From positions 1 through 49,458 of the forward strand of contig BNBH01000042.1 of the NCBI GenBank assembly GCA_014655195.1: a stretch of 49,458 nucleotides of DNA, written 5' to 3'. Below are positions 34,034 to 42,707 of the stretch, piece by piece. Position 1 is the first letter of the stretch. Each line of letters opens with the position of its first letter. The notes beneath the pieces were generated by a model, which was given only the letters and a program-made list of their open reading frames with translations, searched no databases and was not told the origin of the DNA. This stretch comes from Streptomyces cellulosae (lineage in GTDB: Bacteria; Actinomycetota; Actinomycetes; Streptomycetales; Streptomycetaceae). Made by a program: the position numbers and the translations under genes.

Positions 34034-34747
34034 CTAGGCGTGCTGGTAGGCCACCAGCGAGATCCCCACGTAGTGGGCGATGAAGGCGGCCAGCGTGAAG
34101 GAGTGGAACACCTCGTGGAAGCCGAACCAGCGGGGCGAGGGGTTGGGCTTCTTGATGCCGTAGACGATGCCGCCGGCGCTGTAGAGCAGACCGCCGGCCA
34201 CGACCAGGACGAGGACGGCGATGCCGCCGTTGCGCATGAAGTCCGGCAGGTAGAACACCGCGGCCCAGCCCATGGCGATGTAGCACGGCGTGTAGAGCCA
34301 GCGCGGGGCGCCGACCCAGAACACGCGGAAGATGATCCCGGCGGCAGCGGCGGCCCAGATGCCCCACAGCAGCCACCGGCCCTTGGAGTCGGGCAGCAGC
34401 AGGATCGTCAGCGGGGTGTAGGTGCCCGCGATGATCAGGAAGATGTTGGCGTGGTCGAGGCGGCGCAGCACCCCGTCCATGCGGGGGCTCCAGTTGCCCC
34501 GGTGGTACAGCGCGCTCACGCCGAACAGCAGGCAGGCGGTGAGGGCGTAGACACCGCAGGCGAGACGGCCCCGGGGGGAGTCGGCGAACGCGGTGAGGGC
34601 GAGTCCGGCGACCAGCGCGGCCGGGAACATGCCGAGGTGGAGCCAGCCGCGGAGCTTCGGCTTCACCGGGTGGGGCAGAGAGGTCGCCACCGGGCCCCGG
34701 CCTTGGGCCTGAGGGTCCTTGGGCGTATCGGGGGCGAACGCAGTCAT
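34034..34747 (-). CDS. PAQR/hemolysin III family membrane protein
   Basis: A 237-aa protein with seven predicted transmembrane helices. It has the metal-binding signature of the family: S78xxxH82 (SALYH), D98-H99 (LDHANIFLIIAGTYTP) and a C-terminal HxxxH (FHEVFHSF). Bacterial members have been linked to hemolysis and membrane-lipid homeostasis, while the fold suggests lipid-amide hydrolase activity (family knowledge). The start at 34747 (MTAFAP) is chosen over the open-frame start at 34825. No strong ribosome site is visible, so the message could be short-leadered. A perfect palindrome lies 12-30 bases upstream. Confidence 0.92.
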   Translation of the reverse strand: MTAFAPDTPKDPQAQGRGPVATSLPHPVKPKLRGWLHLGMFPAALVAGLALTAFADSPRGRLACGVYALTACLLFGVSALYHRGNWSPRMDGVLRRLDHANIFLIIAGTYTPLTILLLPDSKGRWLLWGIWAAAAAGIIFRVFWVGAPRWLYTPCYIAMGWAAVFYLPDFMRNGGIAVLVLVVAGGLLYSAGGIVYGIKKPNPSPRWFGFHEVFHSFTLAAFIAHYVGISLVAYQHA

Positions 34748-34758
34748 GTTCGCATGGT

Positions 34759-34776
34759 ACCTACGGGACCGTAAGT
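34759..34776. promoter_or_regulatory. TetR-type palindrome upstream of hemolysin III gene
   Basis: ACCTACGGGACCGTAAGT has perfect 5-bp arms (TACGG, GA spacer, CCGTA) with partly matching flanks. It ends 12 bases before the hemolysin III start codon, so binding would block initiation. Such 5-2-5 palindromes are typical TetR operators. Confidence 0.5.
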
Positions 34777-34899
34777 TACACCTCTGAGCGTCCTGTTGGG
34801 CCGCGCGAAGTGGCCATCGTCTCACGACGGCCCGCGCGGGCCGTCACGCAAAGAATCGGTTTCGTTCACTCAACGTACGCGTAAAGCCGCACGACAACC

Positions 34900-34913
34900 G
34901 TGGTCAGTGTCAC
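34900..34913. promoter_or_regulatory. Crp/cAMP consensus site upstream of pckA
   Basis: GTGGTCAGTGTCAC matches the Streptomyces Crp consensus GTG-N6-GNCAC at every defined position. It lies 162 bp before the pckA start. Confidence 0.55.
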
Positions 34914-35074
34914 GTTGCTCACCTGTGCGGCCCTCTGGACAGATGGGCGCGCGCATCGGATGATCAAATGAGTGCGGTCGACACCGGATGAGCGCCAGAG
35001 TCACCACTTTTCGCATCCGGGTCGCAGCCCCCACGGGGCCTCCAACCACAAAAACCCCTCATTTAGGAGCACAC

Positions 35075-36895
35075 GTGGCGCGCGACATCGAGGAACCCGG
35101 CGTCCCCACCACCCATCAGGGACTGATTTCCTGGGTCGACGAGATCGCAGAGCTGACGCAGCCGGACCGCGTGGTCTGGTGCGACGGTTCGGAAGCCGAG
35201 TACGAGCGCCTGTGCGAGGAGCTCGTCGCCAAGGGCACGTTCACGAGACTCGACCCCGTCAAGCGCCCCAACTCCTACTACGCCGCCTCCGACCCGACCG
35301 ACGTCGCCCGCGTCGAGGACCGGACGTTCATCTGCTCCGAGAAGGAGGAGGACGCCGGCCCGACCAACCACTGGAAGGCCCCCGCCGAGATGCGGGAGAT
35401 CTTCCAGGGCGAGAAGGGCGTCTTCCGCGGCTCCATGCGCGGCCGCACCATGTACGTCGTCCCGTTCTGCATGGGCCCGCTCGGCTCGCCGCTGTCCGCG
35501 CTCGGCGTGGAGATCACCGACTCCGCGTACGTCGCCGTCTCCATGCGCACCATGACCCGCATGGGGCAGCCCGTCCTCGACGAGCTCGGCTCCGACGGCT
35601 TCTTCGTCAAGGCCGTGCACTCCGTCGGCGCCCCGCTGGAGCCCGGCCAGGAGGACGTCCCCTGGCCCTGCAACCAGACCAAGTACATCTCGCACTTCCC
35701 CGAGGACCGCGAGATCTGGTCCTACGGCTCCGGCTACGGCGGCAACGCCCTGCTCGGCAAGAAGTGCTACGCCCTGCGCATCGCGTCCGTCATGGCCCGC
35801 GACGAGGGCTGGCTCGCCGAGCACATGCTCATCCTGAAGCTCACCCCGCCCACCGGTGAGTCGAAGTACGTCGCCGCCGCCTTCCCGTCGGCCTGCGGCA
35901 AGACCAACCTCGCCATGCTGGAGCCGACGATCTCCGGCTGGACCGTCGAGACCATCGGCGACGACATCGCCTGGATGCGCTTCGGCGAGGACGGCCGCCT
36001 CTACGCGATCAACCCCGAGGCCGGCTTCTTCGGCGTCGCGCCCGGCACCGGTGAGCACACCAACGCCAACGCCATGAAGACCCTGTGGGGCAACGCGGTC
36101 TTCACCAACGTCGCCCTCACCGACGACGGCGACGTCTGGTGGGAGGGCATGACGGAGGAGACCCCGGCGCACCTCACCGACTGGAAGGGCAACGACTGGA
36201 CGCCCGAGTCGGGGACCCCGGCCGCCCACCCCAACGCGCGCTTCACGGTGCCCGCGTCGCAGTGCCCGATCATCGCGCCCGAGTGGGAGGACCCCAAGGG
36301 CGTGCCGATCTCCGCGATCCTCTTCGGCGGGCGCCGCGCCACGGCCGTACCGCTGGTGACGGAGTCCTTCGACTGGAACCACGGCGTCTTCCTCGGCGCC
36401 AACGTGGCCTCCGAGAAGACCGCCGCCGCCGAGGGCAAGGTCGGCGAGCTGCGCCGCGACCCCTTCGCCATGCTGCCGTTCTGCGGCTACAACATGGGCG
36501 ACTACATGGCCCACTGGATCGACGTGGCGAAGGACAAGGACCAGTCCAAGCTGCCGAAGATCTACTACGTCAACTGGTTCCGCAAGAACGACGAGGGCAC
36601 GTTCGTCTGGCCCGGCTTCGGCGAGAACTCCCGCGTGCTGAAGTGGATCGTGGAGCGCCTGGAGGGCAAGGCGGAGGGCGTCGAGACCCCGATCGGCGTG
36701 CTGCCGACGAAGGACGCCCTCGACACGGACGGCCTCGGCCTCTCCGACCGCGACCTGGACTTCCTGCTCACCGTGGACAAGGAGGTGTGGCGCGAGGAGG
36801 CCGCCCTGGTCCCCGAGCACCTCAACACCTTCGGCGACCACACCCCGAAGGAGCTGTGGGACCAGCACCGGGCGCTCGTGGAGCGCCTGGGCTGA
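35075..36895 (+). CDS. pckA: Phosphoenolpyruvate carboxykinase (GTP)
   Basis: Converts oxaloacetate and GTP to PEP, CO2 and GDP, the entry to gluconeogenesis and an anaplerotic node. The 606-aa protein is full length for the GTP family. It shows the PEP/oxaloacetate-binding region, the phosphate loop FPSACGKTN (270-278) with K276 and the reactive Cys C274, the metal-binding part around TIGDDIAWM and the guanine-binding FCGYNMGDYMAHW. GTG 35075 is preceded by TAGGAGC; the upstream frame to 34988 is not part of the family. A perfect Crp-consensus site lies upstream, and cya is in the same chromosomal neighbourhood. Hairpins follow at 36989-37010. Confidence 0.97.
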   Translation: MARDIEEPGVPTTHQGLISWVDEIAELTQPDRVVWCDGSEAEYERLCEELVAKGTFTRLDPVKRPNSYYAASDPTDVARVEDRTFICSEKEEDAGPTNHWKAPAEMREIFQGEKGVFRGSMRGRTMYVVPFCMGPLGSPLSALGVEITDSAYVAVSMRTMTRMGQPVLDELGSDGFFVKAVHSVGAPLEPGQEDVPWPCNQTKYISHFPEDREIWSYGSGYGGNALLGKKCYALRIASVMARDEGWLAEHMLILKLTPPTGESKYVAAAFPSACGKTNLAMLEPTISGWTVETIGDDIAWMRFGEDGRLYAINPEAGFFGVAPGTGEHTNANAMKTLWGNAVFTNVALTDDGDVWWEGMTEETPAHLTDWKGNDWTPESGTPAAHPNARFTVPASQCPIIAPEWEDPKGVPISAILFGGRRATAVPLVTESFDWNHGVFLGANVASEKTAAAEGKVGELRRDPFAMLPFCGYNMGDYMAHWIDVAKDKDQSKLPKIYYVNWFRKNDEGTFVWPGFGENSRVLKWIVERLEGKAEGVETPIGVLPTKDALDTDGLGLSDRDLDFLLTVDKEVWREEAALVPEHLNTFGDHTPKELWDQHRALVERLG

Positions 36896-36988
36896 CCACG
36901 CCCGCACAGACCCCGCGGCCGGCCGGTATGAGGATGCCCTGACCAGCGATCGTCACGCCACGGCCGGCCGCGGAACACACCGGCGGGG

Positions 36989-37010
36989 CCCCGCACAACG
37001 GCGTGCGGGG
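36989..37010 (+). terminator. Hairpin downstream of pckA
   Basis: 8-bp stem CCCCGCAC (36989-36996) with complement 37003-37010, loop AACGGC, about 95 bases after the pckA stop. The intervening sequence holds overlapping GGCCGGCCG elements. The whole 36896-37182 gap has no gene. Confidence 0.6.
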
Positions 37011-37126
37011 TACCGGTCCCGGCGCCGCCCCTCCCGTCCGCCCCGACGGGAACCCGCGGCCCCGGGCCCGCCCCCGCCTGATTCGGCACGGCCCGCCCAG
37101 GGGCTCACGAACGTGCCGAGACCCGA

Positions 37127-37161
37127 CGGACGCCCCGGTTCCTCTCGGACCGGGGCGTCCG
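37127..37161. terminator. Hairpin terminator downstream of the VWA gene
   Basis: 13-bp perfect stem CGGACGCCCCGGT (37127-37139) with complement 37149-37161, 9-nt loop, just after the stop of the minus-strand VWA gene (37183). Confidence 0.82.
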
Positions 37162-37182
37162 GCTGTCCTCTCGCGAGGGTGG

Positions 37183-38805
37183 TCAGATCACGCGGAACAA
37201 ATCCGCCGTCGTGTGGACGTCCGTCAGGTCGTCGACCGTGCGGAGGTTGTCGCAGAGGGACTCCAGGACCGAGCCGGAGGCGGTGGCCGTGTCCGGGGTG
37301 GCGATGGCGATGCCGAAGAGGCGGAAGTCCAGGCGGCGTTTGATCTCGTTCCACAGACGGGTCCAGTTCTCCGAGACCTCGCAGGCGTCGTCGGTGATCA
37401 GGACGATGTCGCCGCGGGCGCGGGAGGCCGTGTCGAACTCCTCCTCCAGAATCTTCGCGGCCGTGCCCAGCGGGCGCTGGAAGTCGGTGCCGCCGCCGAG
37501 GAACGTCTCCGCGAAGTCCAGGACGTCCGAGACCGGGGCGGGCCGGTCGCCCGGGAAGCGGAACACCTGGAGCTTGTCGGCGGCCGAGAAGAGGATGCCC
37601 ACGAAGTCCCGGCCCGCGTGACGCGCCTGGTCAAGCAGCGCCAGCGCGCACGCCTTCGACCACGCCTCCCGGGTGACCCCGCCCGGCCCCTCCGCGTACA
37701 TGGAGTGCGACGTGTCCACGCACGCGATCACCGCGCCCTTGCCGGTGCCCTGCTCGCCCCGGCTGTCGTACAGCATCAGCTCCCCGGCGGCGTACCGCGC
37801 GGCGAACACCGCGCGCAGTTCCGGGACGCCGAGGACCGCCAGCTCGGAGGGGATGACCCGGGAGAGGTCGTCGCCGAGGGTGACGCCGACCAGCTCACCG
37901 GTGGCGTGCTCCACCTTGCGGGCGCGTTCCCCGGCCGCCATCTGCCGGAAGCGGCCGATCAGTTCGGCCCACCGCGCGAGCCGCCCGGAGCGCAGCCGTT
38001 CGGCGAGGCGGGCCCGCTCCGCGAACGGCATCCGTTCCGTCTCGCCCGCGTCCACGCCCCACGCCCGCATCAGTGCGGCCTCCTGCCGGACCGCCTCGGC
38101 GGCGGCCGACGCCGCGTTCCGGGCGGCGGACCGGATGCCGGGGACCGCCGCCGCCATCGCCTGCGCGGCGGCGCCGTCCTCCCGCCGGGCGCTCTCCTCG
38201 GCCTCGCGAGCCGCCTCGGCCGCCCGGCATACCGCGGTGGCGGCCGGCGCGGGCACCTCCCCCTGCTCGTCGGCCTCCTCGGCGGCCTGCCGCAGCGCCT
38301 CGCCCACGGCGGCCGCGGCGGCCTCCGTCTCCTGCCGGGCCCTGTCCGCCCGCCCGGTCCGCTCCCGCGCCTCCCGTGACCGCTCCAGCAGCCCCCGCAG
38401 CGCGGACGCCTGGGCGAGTACGGCCATGGCGGCGGCGTAGGCGTCGCCCGCCGTCTCCCGGTGCAGGGCGGCGAAGTCGGGGGACTGCGTCAGCGCGGTG
38501 ACCACCTGGTGGTGGACCAGGTGGGACGGGGCCATCACCGTGCGGTCCCGCAGGCGCGGGGCGGCCTGGTACGCGCACAGGAACACGTCCGCCAGCAGGT
38601 CGGGCGCGTGCGCGTGCCGGGTGAGGAGCTGCGCGGACAGCTCACGGAGCGCCGCCGACTGCGCGTACACGTCGCGCCACGCGACCCGGTCGTACGGGCC
38701 CGCCACCACGGCCGTCGTGTGCCGTTCGGCGGGGGCGGCGGACAGGGCCAGCCACCGGCCGGCCTGCTGCGTGAGCGCGTCGAGCCGCTCGGTCTCCTCG
38801 TCCAT
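37183..38805 (-). CDS. VWA domain protein, partner of MoxR ATPase (ViaA-like)
   Basis: A 540-aa soluble protein. The N-terminal helical region (1-130) precedes an Ala/Glu/Arg-rich coiled-coil stretch (about 135-245). A conserved linker follows (LIGRFRQMAAGERARKVEHATGELVGVTLGDDLSRVIPSEL, about 282-322). The C-terminal von Willebrand A domain (about 357-540) has MIDAS motif DTSHS at 364-368, a downstream T in GGGTDF and D in LITDD. The domain order and the adjacent MoxR ATPase gene match RavA-ViaA pairs, in which the VWA protein presents substrates to or activates the AAA+ partner. It starts 7 bases after the MoxR stop, a tight operon. The substrate is unknown. Confidence 0.9.
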   Translation of the reverse strand: MDEETERLDALTQQAGRWLALSAAPAERHTTAVVAGPYDRVAWRDVYAQSAALRELSAQLLTRHAHAPDLLADVFLCAYQAAPRLRDRTVMAPSHLVHHQVVTALTQSPDFAALHRETAGDAYAAAMAVLAQASALRGLLERSREARERTGRADRARQETEAAAAAVGEALRQAAEEADEQGEVPAPAATAVCRAAEAAREAEESARREDGAAAQAMAAAVPGIRSAARNAASAAAEAVRQEAALMRAWGVDAGETERMPFAERARLAERLRSGRLARWAELIGRFRQMAAGERARKVEHATGELVGVTLGDDLSRVIPSELAVLGVPELRAVFAARYAAGELMLYDSRGEQGTGKGAVIACVDTSHSMYAEGPGGVTREAWSKACALALLDQARHAGRDFVGILFSAADKLQVFRFPGDRPAPVSDVLDFAETFLGGGTDFQRPLGTAAKILEEEFDTASRARGDIVLITDDACEVSENWTRLWNEIKRRLDFRLFGIAIATPDTATASGSVLESLCDNLRTVDDLTDVHTTADLFRVI

Positions 38806-38812
38806 GCGCGCC

Positions 38813-40012
38813 TCAGAGCCGCGTCGGCACCATGGACGCGTCCACGCCCAGCGCCTCGGTCAGCACCCGGGCGCGGACCGCGCGCTGACGGCCGGTCACC
38901 CGGTCGATGGTCGCCGTGGACCGTCCCGCGCCCGCCGCCTCCTCCCGCAGCCGCTCCAGCCGCTTGCCCGCCATCGCCAGCTTGTGGTGCGCGTTCTTGA
39001 TGACCCACTCGCTCAGCGCCTCCCGCGACTGCCCGGCCATCGCGTCGAGCTGCGCCTCCAGTTCCTCGATGACGTCGGCGAGGTCGAGCGCCTCCCGGGC
39101 GTCCGGGTTCACCAGGTTCAGCACCTCCCGCTCCGCGACGGGCCGTTGCGCGGGGGAGTCCCACAGCACATGGGTCAGCACGGACAGGTCGGTCTCCGCG
39201 ACCTCCGTCCGCCCGTCCAGGTACGCGGACGCCTGCAGCAGCCCGACCGCCTGCCGCCACCGCCGGTCGGAGGCGACGAGCTCCTTGCGGCGCAGGGCGG
39301 CCCGCAGTGTCACCACCGCGTCCACGATCGCGTCGGGCACGTCCACGGCCGGGACGCCCTCGGTCACCGCCCGCTGGAGCGCGGCCAGTTCGAGGGTGGT
39401 GCGCGGTGCCGGTTCGGCGGGCCGGCCGACGGCGGACCGTACGAGCGCGGCGAAGTTGGACGGGTCCTCCAGGTAGCCGACCTCGATCCGCACCAGCAGC
39501 CGGTCGTAAATCGCGGCCGAGTCCTCTCCGTCGGGCAGCTCGTTGCTCGCCGTGATCGCGCCGATCAGCGGGCAGCGGATGGGGGCGCCGCCGTTCTCGG
39601 GGTGGTAGATCCGCTCGTTGAGATAACCGAGCGTCTCGTTCAGCGCGGCGGTCGAGCACTTGAAGATCTCGTCGATGAAGGCGACGTGCGCGGTGGTCGC
39701 GCGCCCGTCGTACACCTGCCGGTACTCGCCCCGCGCCAGCGCGGCCACGTCGATCGGCCCGAACATCCGCGTCGGCGCGGTGAACTTCGACAGCAGGATC
39801 TCCCAGTACGCCGCCCCGTCGATCCGCCCCGTCAGCTCCCGCGCCAGCTCCGACTTCGCCGTGCCGGGCGGCCCCAGCACCAGCGAGTGCTGCCCGGCCA
39901 GCAGCGTCACCACCAGCGTCCGTACGACGTCGTCCCGCTCGAAGAAGCGGTCCGACAGCTCCGCGCAGACCGCCCGCAGCCGCCGCGCCGTGTCCTGCGC
40001 GTCCCCCGCCAT
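38813..40012 (-). CDS. MoxR-family AAA+ ATPase (RavA-like)
   Basis: A 399-aa AAA+ ATPase that probably acts as a metal-insertion or assembly chaperone with the following VWA protein. Walker A GPPGTAKS is at 47-54 (K53), Walker B FIDE at 112-115 (E115), sensor 1 in AITASNELP, and an arginine-finger region around AIYDRLLVRIEV. The C-terminal part (about 300-399) is helical, as in RavA. ATG 40012 is chosen because GGGAGGG lies 8 bases upstream; the frame runs on to 40069 only by chance. A DUF6058-like gene lies 40 bp upstream on the same strand. Confidence 0.93.
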   Translation of the reverse strand: MAGDAQDTARRLRAVCAELSDRFFERDDVVRTLVVTLLAGQHSLVLGPPGTAKSELARELTGRIDGAAYWEILLSKFTAPTRMFGPIDVAALARGEYRQVYDGRATTAHVAFIDEIFKCSTAALNETLGYLNERIYHPENGGAPIRCPLIGAITASNELPDGEDSAAIYDRLLVRIEVGYLEDPSNFAALVRSAVGRPAEPAPRTTLELAALQRAVTEGVPAVDVPDAIVDAVVTLRAALRRKELVASDRRWRQAVGLLQASAYLDGRTEVAETDLSVLTHVLWDSPAQRPVAEREVLNLVNPDAREALDLADVIEELEAQLDAMAGQSREALSEWVIKNAHHKLAMAGKRLERLREEAAGAGRSTATIDRVTGRQRAVRARVLTEALGVDASMVPTRL

Positions 40013-40052
40013 GCCGTGTCCCTCCCCGTCCCCGCCCAGGGGGCGTCTTCGG

Positions 40053-40676
40053 TCACCCGTGCGGCCCAACGCTACCCACGCCCCGGCCGTCCGGGCGCGG
40101 GAATCGGACGCGGACCGCGTCGATGCAGGTGTCGCGGGAGGTGGGTCCGCCGAAGCGGAGGCGGTCGTAGGCCGTGAACGCCGGTTCCAGGGCGTCGAGC
40201 TCGTCGACCAGGGCGTGCAGGTGCGCAGAATCGGTGTCGGGATCGTCGAGTGCGGCGCCGATCGCGGCCGTCAGCCGGTCCTTCCGCCGGATCGTGGCAG
40301 GGGTCACCGAGTGCAGACACACGTACTGTCCGCTGAGGTACGCGTTCCACTCTGCTTTCCCGGTGACCGGGTCGGCCCAGTGGGCGGTGAACCAGGCTTC
40401 CAGCAGGTCGACACCGCCGGCCTCGTCGGCGAGCGCGAACAGGTCGGCCGGCACCATCTCGGCGCCGTCGGACCGCAGATAGCCGGGGAGCGGGAGACGC
40501 CCGTCCAGCATCAGCCGGCGCACGGCGTCGGGGTGGTGGCCCTGTGCCGCGCACAGCTCCTCCAGCACGACGAACTGCGTGGTGACGTACGCGTCGTCCG
40601 CGGCGGTCATCGGATGGTCCCCGTTGACCTCCCGGAACCGCTCGGCGAGCTGCTGCTTCAGGTCCGTCTCCGGCAC
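40053..40676 (-). CDS. Conserved hypothetical protein, DUF6058-like
   Basis: A 207-aa soluble protein. VTTQFVVLEELCAAQGHHPDAVRRLMLDGRLPLPGYLRSDGAEMVPADLFALADEAGG resembles, from memory, the DUF6058 family annotated near natural-product genes. Its first part reads like a MerR-style winged-helix (LCAAQG...VRRLMLDGRLPLPGYLR), but no basic recognition helix is obvious. The C-terminal segment LRFGGPTSRDTCIDAVRVRFPR is conserved in similar proteins. GTG 40676 is chosen because GGAGG lies 6 bases upstream; the frame extends to 40727. It is upstream of the MoxR-VWA pair on the same strand, so the three could form one transcript. The function is unknown. Confidence 0.72.
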   Translation of the reverse strand: MPETDLKQQLAERFREVNGDHPMTAADDAYVTTQFVVLEELCAAQGHHPDAVRRLMLDGRLPLPGYLRSDGAEMVPADLFALADEAGGVDLLEAWFTAHWADPVTGKAEWNAYLSGQYVCLHSVTPATIRRKDRLTAAIGAALDDPDTDSAHLHALVDELDALEPAFTAYDRLRFGGPTSRDTCIDAVRVRFPRPDGRGVGSVGPHG

Positions 40677-40775
40677 GGGGCGCCTCCTGCGTCTGGGCGC
40701 GGGCGTCTCCCACGCGGGACTCCGCACGCTACGGGCCGGACGGTTCGGCGCTCACCGAACGGTGGACGGAGTCCC

Positions 40776-41402
40776 TCACGTGGACAGACGGGGCGCCGGC
40801 GGCAGCGGAGTCGCCGCCTCCGGCGCCGGTGTCGCGCGGAACGCCTCGACGACGTAGGCCGCGTAACGGCGGGAGGCGGCGACCCGTGCCTCGCGGGGCG
40901 TGTCCTGGAGGCCCCGGTGGGCCATCAGGACCAGCACCAGGTCGTCGACCACGAAGTCCGGCCGCAGCCGGCCCGTCTCCCGCGCCCGCCGCGCCAGTTC
41001 CGCCACCGCGCGCAGCGTCCGCTCCCGGTCCGCCGTGAAGTCCATCGCCTCAGGGAACGCCGTCATGAACGCGTCCGCGAACCCCGCGCTGTGGGCGTGC
41101 AATTCACAGATCCGCTCGATCACGGTGCGGAACCCGTGCCACGGGTCCGGGTCCGCGAGGGCGTCCCTGACCGCCGTACGGCAGGCCCGCCGCTGTTCGG
41201 CGAAGGTCTCCGCGAGGAGGTCCCGCTTGGCCGGGAAGTGCCGGTACAGCGTGGCGGGGCCGACCCCCGCGCGCCGCGCGACCTCCCGCATCGGCGCGCC
41301 CAGCCCTTCCTCGCCGAACACCGCGCGTGCCGCCTCCAGGATGCGGGCGCGGTTGTCGCGGGCGTCGGAGCGGACGGGGTGGTGAGGCACTTCGGTGGTC
41401 AT
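40776..41402 (-). CDS. TetR-family regulator divergent from quinone oxidoreductase
   Basis: A 208-aa regulator. The helix-turn-helix is at about 18-65 (ARILEAARAVFGEEGLGAPMREVARRAGVGPATLYRHFPAKRDLL). The C-terminal domain with HSAGFADAFMTAFPEAMDF resembles SbtR-like ligand domains common in actinobacteria. The ATG at 41402 is divergent from the oxidoreductase gene 81 bp away, the typical arrangement of a TetR repressor with its target. The intergenic region carries CGGAC-N6-GTCCG (41423-41438) as a candidate operator. Confidence 0.92.
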   Translation of the reverse strand: MTTEVPHHPVRSDARDNRARILEAARAVFGEEGLGAPMREVARRAGVGPATLYRHFPAKRDLLAETFAEQRRACRTAVRDALADPDPWHGFRTVIERICELHAHSAGFADAFMTAFPEAMDFTADRERTLRAVAELARRARETGRLRPDFVVDDLVLVLMAHRGLQDTPREARVAASRRYAAYVVEAFRATPAPEAATPLPPAPRLST

Positions 41403-41422
41403 CGTCTCTCACTTCGGTCGAT

Positions 41423-41438
41423 CGGACGGGGGTGTCCG
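41423..41438. promoter_or_regulatory. Candidate TetR operator
   Basis: Inverted repeat CGGAC (41423-41427) and GTCCG (41434-41438) in the 80-bp region shared by the TetR gene and the oxidoreductase gene. Confidence 0.35.
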
Positions 41439-41482
41439 TTACGTTCCGACGGCGGTGCTGCCACCGACCTTAAGGAGCAGAG

Positions 41483-42448
41483 ATGAAAGCCGTGGTGATC
41501 CGGACGTTCGGAGCGCCGGAAGGGCTGGAGGTCGTCGACCTTCCCGTGCCGGTGCCCGGGCCGGGACAGGTGCTGGTCGCCACCGAGGCGATCGGGGTGG
41601 GCGGGGTGGACGCCGTGATCCGCCGGGGTGCGCTCGCCGAGCACGGGTTCCGTGAGGGGCACCTCCTCGGGAGCGAGATCGCGGGGACCGTGATCGCCGT
41701 GGGGGAGGGCGTGGACGCCTCGTGGACCGGGCGGCGGGTGTGGGCGTTCACCGGGCTGTCCGGCGGATACGCCGAGCAGGCCGTCGCCCGCGTCGAGGAC
41801 GTGCTCGCACTGCCCGACGGGCTGAGCGGAGCGGACGCGGTGACCCTGGGCGGCTCCGGAATCGTCGCGCACTTCGCCCTGCGCAAGGCTCACTTCGCGC
41901 CCGGCGAGACCGTGCTCGTGCGCGGGGCGGCGGGAAGCATCGGGATCACGGCCGTCCAGCTCGCCGCACGGGGCGGCGCGGGCGCCGTGGCGGTCACCAC
42001 CTCGTCCGAGGAGCGGGGCGCACGGCTGCGGGAGCTGGGCGCCACCCACGTACTCGACCGCTCCGGCAGGAGCGACGACCCGGACGCGCCGACCGGCTTC
42101 GACGTCGTGATCGACGTCGTCGGCGGCCCGGGCCTGCCGGACGTCCTGGACACGCTGCACGCCGACGGGCGGTACGTGCTCGTCGGCGTCGTCGGCGGCC
42201 GGCCCCCGGAGGACTTCGGCACGCGGCTGATGCGCGACTTCCGCAAGTCCCTCTCGTTCGCCACCTTCAGCTCCGACACGGTGCCGGGCCCGGACCGCCA
42301 GGCCGTACGGGCACAACAGTTCGCCGAGGCGGCGCGCGGGGAACTACGCACGGTCGTGCACGACGTACTGCCACTTGACCGCGCGTCGGAGGCTCACCGC
42401 GCGATGGACGCGGGCGAGGTCTTCGGCCGGGTGGTGCTCACACCCTGA
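41483..42448 (+). CDS. Zinc-independent medium-chain (quinone) oxidoreductase
   Basis: A 321-aa NADPH:quinone-oxidoreductase-like enzyme of the medium-chain superfamily. An N-terminal GroES-like domain (VVIRTFGAPEGLEVVDLPVPVPGPGQVLV, about 4-32) precedes the Rossmann domain with VRGAAGSIGITAVQLA, whose AAGSIG loop is typical of quinone reductases. The cysteine and histidine zinc ligands of alcohol dehydrogenases are absent. NADPH is the likely cofactor. AAGGAG stands 6 bases before ATG 41483. Divergence from a TetR gene suggests induction by a small electrophile or quinone (inference). Confidence 0.92.
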   Translation: MKAVVIRTFGAPEGLEVVDLPVPVPGPGQVLVATEAIGVGGVDAVIRRGALAEHGFREGHLLGSEIAGTVIAVGEGVDASWTGRRVWAFTGLSGGYAEQAVARVEDVLALPDGLSGADAVTLGGSGIVAHFALRKAHFAPGETVLVRGAAGSIGITAVQLAARGGAGAVAVTTSSEERGARLRELGATHVLDRSGRSDDPDAPTGFDVVIDVVGGPGLPDVLDTLHADGRYVLVGVVGGRPPEDFGTRLMRDFRKSLSFATFSSDTVPGPDRQAVRAQQFAEAARGELRTVVHDVLPLDRASEAHRAMDAGEVFGRVVLTP

Positions 42449-42707
42449 GCCGGGACGTGAAGGGGCGCCTGGTCCAGGTGCTGCTCTGTGCGTGAAGGCA
42501 CACGAGCCGGGGCCGTCGGGGGGCCACTCCCGCCCGCGCCGGACGGTCCAGGACGCACAGCGGACGCAAAGGTTGTACCCGCACCCGCACGTTTCCCTGT
42601 GGCATTCCGCACGTCCGTGAGTCGTGACGCTTCCGCGAACGGTTCCGCTGGACTTCGTGGGGAACGGGCGAACGTTCTCCCCGATTCCGGCGGAACGGAG
42701 TGGTCCC

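Larger units (their letters stand above)
34748..35074. other. Divergent regulatory region between hemolysin III and pckA
   Basis: 327 bp containing the TACGG palindrome (34759-34776) near hemolysin III and a perfect Crp-consensus match (34900-34913) on the pckA side. The last 10-15 bases hold the pckA ribosome site TAGGAGC. I see no gene. Confidence 0.7.

Noticed and set aside
41483..42448. Zinc alcohol dehydrogenase call for the TetR-linked oxidoreductase
   Set aside because: The Cys/His zinc ligands present in the 13451-14491 enzyme are absent; the AAGSIG loop points to quinone oxidoreductases.
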